Source: Actinomycetota bacterium (GTDB lineage: Bacteria > Actinomycetota > Aquicultoria > JACQXZ01). From it: a stretch of DNA of 40,678 nucleotides. The stretch is from positions 1 to 40,678 of the forward strand of contig JACQXZ010000005.1 of the NCBI GenBank assembly GCA_016208465.1, in the 5' to 3' direction. This document shows, in pieces, positions 38,798 to 40,678 of the stretch (position 1 is the stretch's first letter; every line of letters starts with the position of its first letter). The translations under genes were made by a program, and so were the position numbers. The notes beneath the pieces were generated by a model. The model worked only from the letters and a program-made list of their open reading frames with translations, was not told the DNA's origin and searched no databases.

Positions 38798-39091
38798 TTA
38801 TATATTAAAAATAATACTACTTAATAAAGATAAAACAATTCTTTGGATGAATTGTAAAATCAGTATAGCAATAATCGGTGAAAAATCAATTCCTGCTCCG
38901 CCCATGATTAAAGGAGGCAAAAACCTCCTGAAAAAACTCAAGTAAGGTTCGGTGATTTCATAAATTGACTCCATAATTTTCCCTAAAGGTCCTGAGAGAC
39001 TAATAGGGAACCACGTCGCAATTATCCTGATTAATATCATCCAAAAGTAAACACTAAACGCAACATCGACTAATCTATATAATAAAAACAA
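38798..39091 (-). CDS. YggT family membrane protein
   Basis: YGGT-type two-segment membrane protein; ITEPYLSFFRRFLPP, GAGIDFSPIIAILILQFIQ. Confidence 0.9.
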   Translation of the reverse strand: MFLLYRLVDVAFSVYFWMILIRIIATWFPISLSGPLGKIMESIYEITEPYLSFFRRFLPPLIMGGAGIDFSPIIAILILQFIQRIVLSLLSSIIFNI

Positions 39092-39100
39092 AGTCTCCCT

Positions 39101-39907
39101 CTATTTTCCAATTTCTATTGCTCTTTTTATTGCCGCATCAACAGCTTCACGAACAGTCAAAGAAAATTCTTTTTTTTCAAAAATCTCAAGAGCCGCTAAA
39201 GTAGTACCGCCGGGCGATGTAACCATTTTTCTTAAATCTGCGGGAGACTTTCCTGTTTCTGTAAGCATCTTACCTGCTCCCACCAATGTTTCTATCGCGA
39301 GACTACTTGCCACATCTTCCGGTAAACCATTGGCTGTACCAGCATTAATCAAATGTTCAACAAACAAATAAAAATATGCCGGACCACATCCGCTTAGCGC
39401 CATTGCCTCGTTTTGGAGGCTTTCATTGATAAAAATAACCTTCCCTGTACTTGAAAAAATTTTTTCTGCTAGTTCTTTTTCCTTTTCTCCCGCAAACTTT
39501 CCTAAACTAATAACATATACTCCTTTGCCCACCAATGCAGGAGAATTCGGCATTACTCTTACTACAGGAATTTTATTATCCAGCATTTCTTCTACAGCAT
39601 TACTTGAAATTCCTGCCGCAATTGAAATAATTATTTTATTTTCATCAATATTTGTTTTTATTTCATTTAAAACTGATTCAATCTGTTGAGGTTTAACCGC
39701 TAAAAAAATAACTTCTGCCCTGGAAACCGCCTCACAATTATTTTCTGCAATATTTATTTTTAATTCATCTTTTAATTTTTCTATTTTTTCTTTGTCTAAA
39801 TCGCTGACTACTATTTGCCCGGGCGCCGCTGCTTTTGAATGAACCATTCCTTTTATTAACGCTCCGCCCATCTGGCCACAACCAATAAGTGCTATTTTGT
39901 TAAACAT
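39101..39907 (-). CDS. proC: Pyrroline-5-carboxylate reductase
   Basis: ALIGCGQMGGALIKGM, VRVMPNSPALVGKG, ALSGCGPAYFYLF, TSPGGTTLAALEIFE. Confidence 0.94.
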   Translation of the reverse strand: MFNKIALIGCGQMGGALIKGMVHSKAAAPGQIVVSDLDKEKIEKLKDELKINIAENNCEAVSRAEVIFLAVKPQQIESVLNEIKTNIDENKIIISIAAGISSNAVEEMLDNKIPVVRVMPNSPALVGKGVYVISLGKFAGEKEKELAEKIFSSTGKVIFINESLQNEAMALSGCGPAYFYLFVEHLINAGTANGLPEDVASSLAIETLVGAGKMLTETGKSPADLRKMVTSPGGTTLAALEIFEKKEFSLTVREAVDAAIKRAIEIGK

Positions 39908-39925
39908 TAATACTCTTCTTTCGGT

Positions 39926-40393
39926 TTAGAACTGATTAAAAAATCCTTTCTCCTGCAGCATACGTTTTTCTTCTGCCGAGACTTCAAAATTTGACGGTGT
40001 AAGCAAAAATACCTTTTCGGCAACTCTCTGAATCTCTCCATTTAATCCATAGGTTAATCCACTGACAAAATCTATTAATCTCTTGGATAAATCCTGATCA
40101 GTAACCTGAAGATTTATAATCACTGGAATTCTTGACCTAAATTTATCCGCAATTTTCTGAGCATCATTAAAACTTTTTGGCTCCAGAATATGAACCCGCG
40201 CTTTCGGTGTAGAGATGGATCGCAAAGAAGCTACACGCTCTCCATTTTCATCCCTCTGTAATTTTTTAACCAAAGGTTTTTGTAAATAGGACATTGTTTC
40301 TTCTTCATATTCTTCATAATCCTGCTGTAAATCATTTTCCAAATCATCAGCAAGACCAAAAAAGTTAAGTGTCTTATGCCAAACATCCTTCAT
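39926..40393 (-). CDS. sepF: SepF cell division protein
   Basis: VHILEPKSFNDAQKIADKFRSRIPVIINLQVTDQDLSKRLIDFVSGLTYGLNGEIQRVAEKVFLLTP. Confidence 0.92.
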   Translation of the reverse strand: MKDVWHKTLNFFGLADDLENDLQQDYEEYEEETMSYLQKPLVKKLQRDENGERVASLRSISTPKARVHILEPKSFNDAQKIADKFRSRIPVIINLQVTDQDLSKRLIDFVSGLTYGLNGEIQRVAEKVFLLTPSNFEVSAEEKRMLQEKGFFNQF

Positions 40394-40412
40394 TTTGTTC
40401 ACTTCCCTCCAA

Positions 40413-40540
40413 CAAGTTAGGCTCACTTCGTTCACTGCTAACTTGAACTGTAAATTGAAAAATGAAAATTAAAAAATAAGGATTACTCCTCTATATTTTG
40501 CATTCTAAAATTTGCAATTTACAATTATAGGAATTTCATC
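40413..40540. repeat. Intergenic repeat, copy 2 (CAAGTTAG...CTAACTTG hairpin plus AT-rich tail)
   Basis: Strong similarity to 12809-12947; also lies 5' of a minus-strand gene (sepF). Confidence 0.8.
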
Positions 40541-40678
40541 AAAAAGGAAATTCCTGTGCTTTTAAATTAAAGGTTATAAGTCACAAAGTCACAGGTCACA
40601 AGAAATGACACCTACTAGCCCCACTTATAGGTCAAACATCCTGCCTGACAATCCGAGGCTGGAAGCCTCGGCTATTAT

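Overview
The window is about 40.7 kb of AT-rich bacterial chromosome. The lineage is uncertain, probably an uncultured candidate phylum. Nearly every credible gene is on the minus strand. The core backbone reads right to left: sepF, proC, yggT, divIVA, yggU (DUF167), ileS, PAP2 phosphatase, dksA/traR-like, lspA, lgt, rluD, lipid kinase, nrdD, SAM hydroxide adenosyltransferase, acylphosphatase, inositol phosphatase, flavin reductase, dnaJ-like, MA-like peptidase, Clp1/Grc3-like kinase and two M23 peptidases. It ends in a complete pyrimidine operon (pyrR-pyrB-pyrC-carA-usp-carB-pyrK-pyrD). Two accessory islands interrupt the backbone. (1) 35.27-37.7 kb, between yggU and ileS, looks like a decayed integron. 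It has a promoter-driven, internally deleted IntI relic in the same orientation as the cassettes, a well-formed attC site, and two two-gene cassettes of unknown function. (2) 25.5-31.4 kb, between the dksA-like gene and PAP2/ileS, is a scarred island. It has an antitoxin next to an internally deleted RelE-type toxin, a frameshifted M28 peptidase, a GrpB-family gene, DUF3800 and HSDR_N-like nuclease genes, and several REP-like palindromes. Other highlights are a complete PyrR attenuator (promoter, binding loop, terminator) that corrects the pyrR start, a structured terminator/antiterminator leader before ileS with no recognisable T-box motif, a perfect 38-bp palindrome, a family of long AT-rich inverted-repeat intergenic elements, and palindromes or repeats that encode protein C-termini. 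All calls come from reading the sequence; no database search was run.
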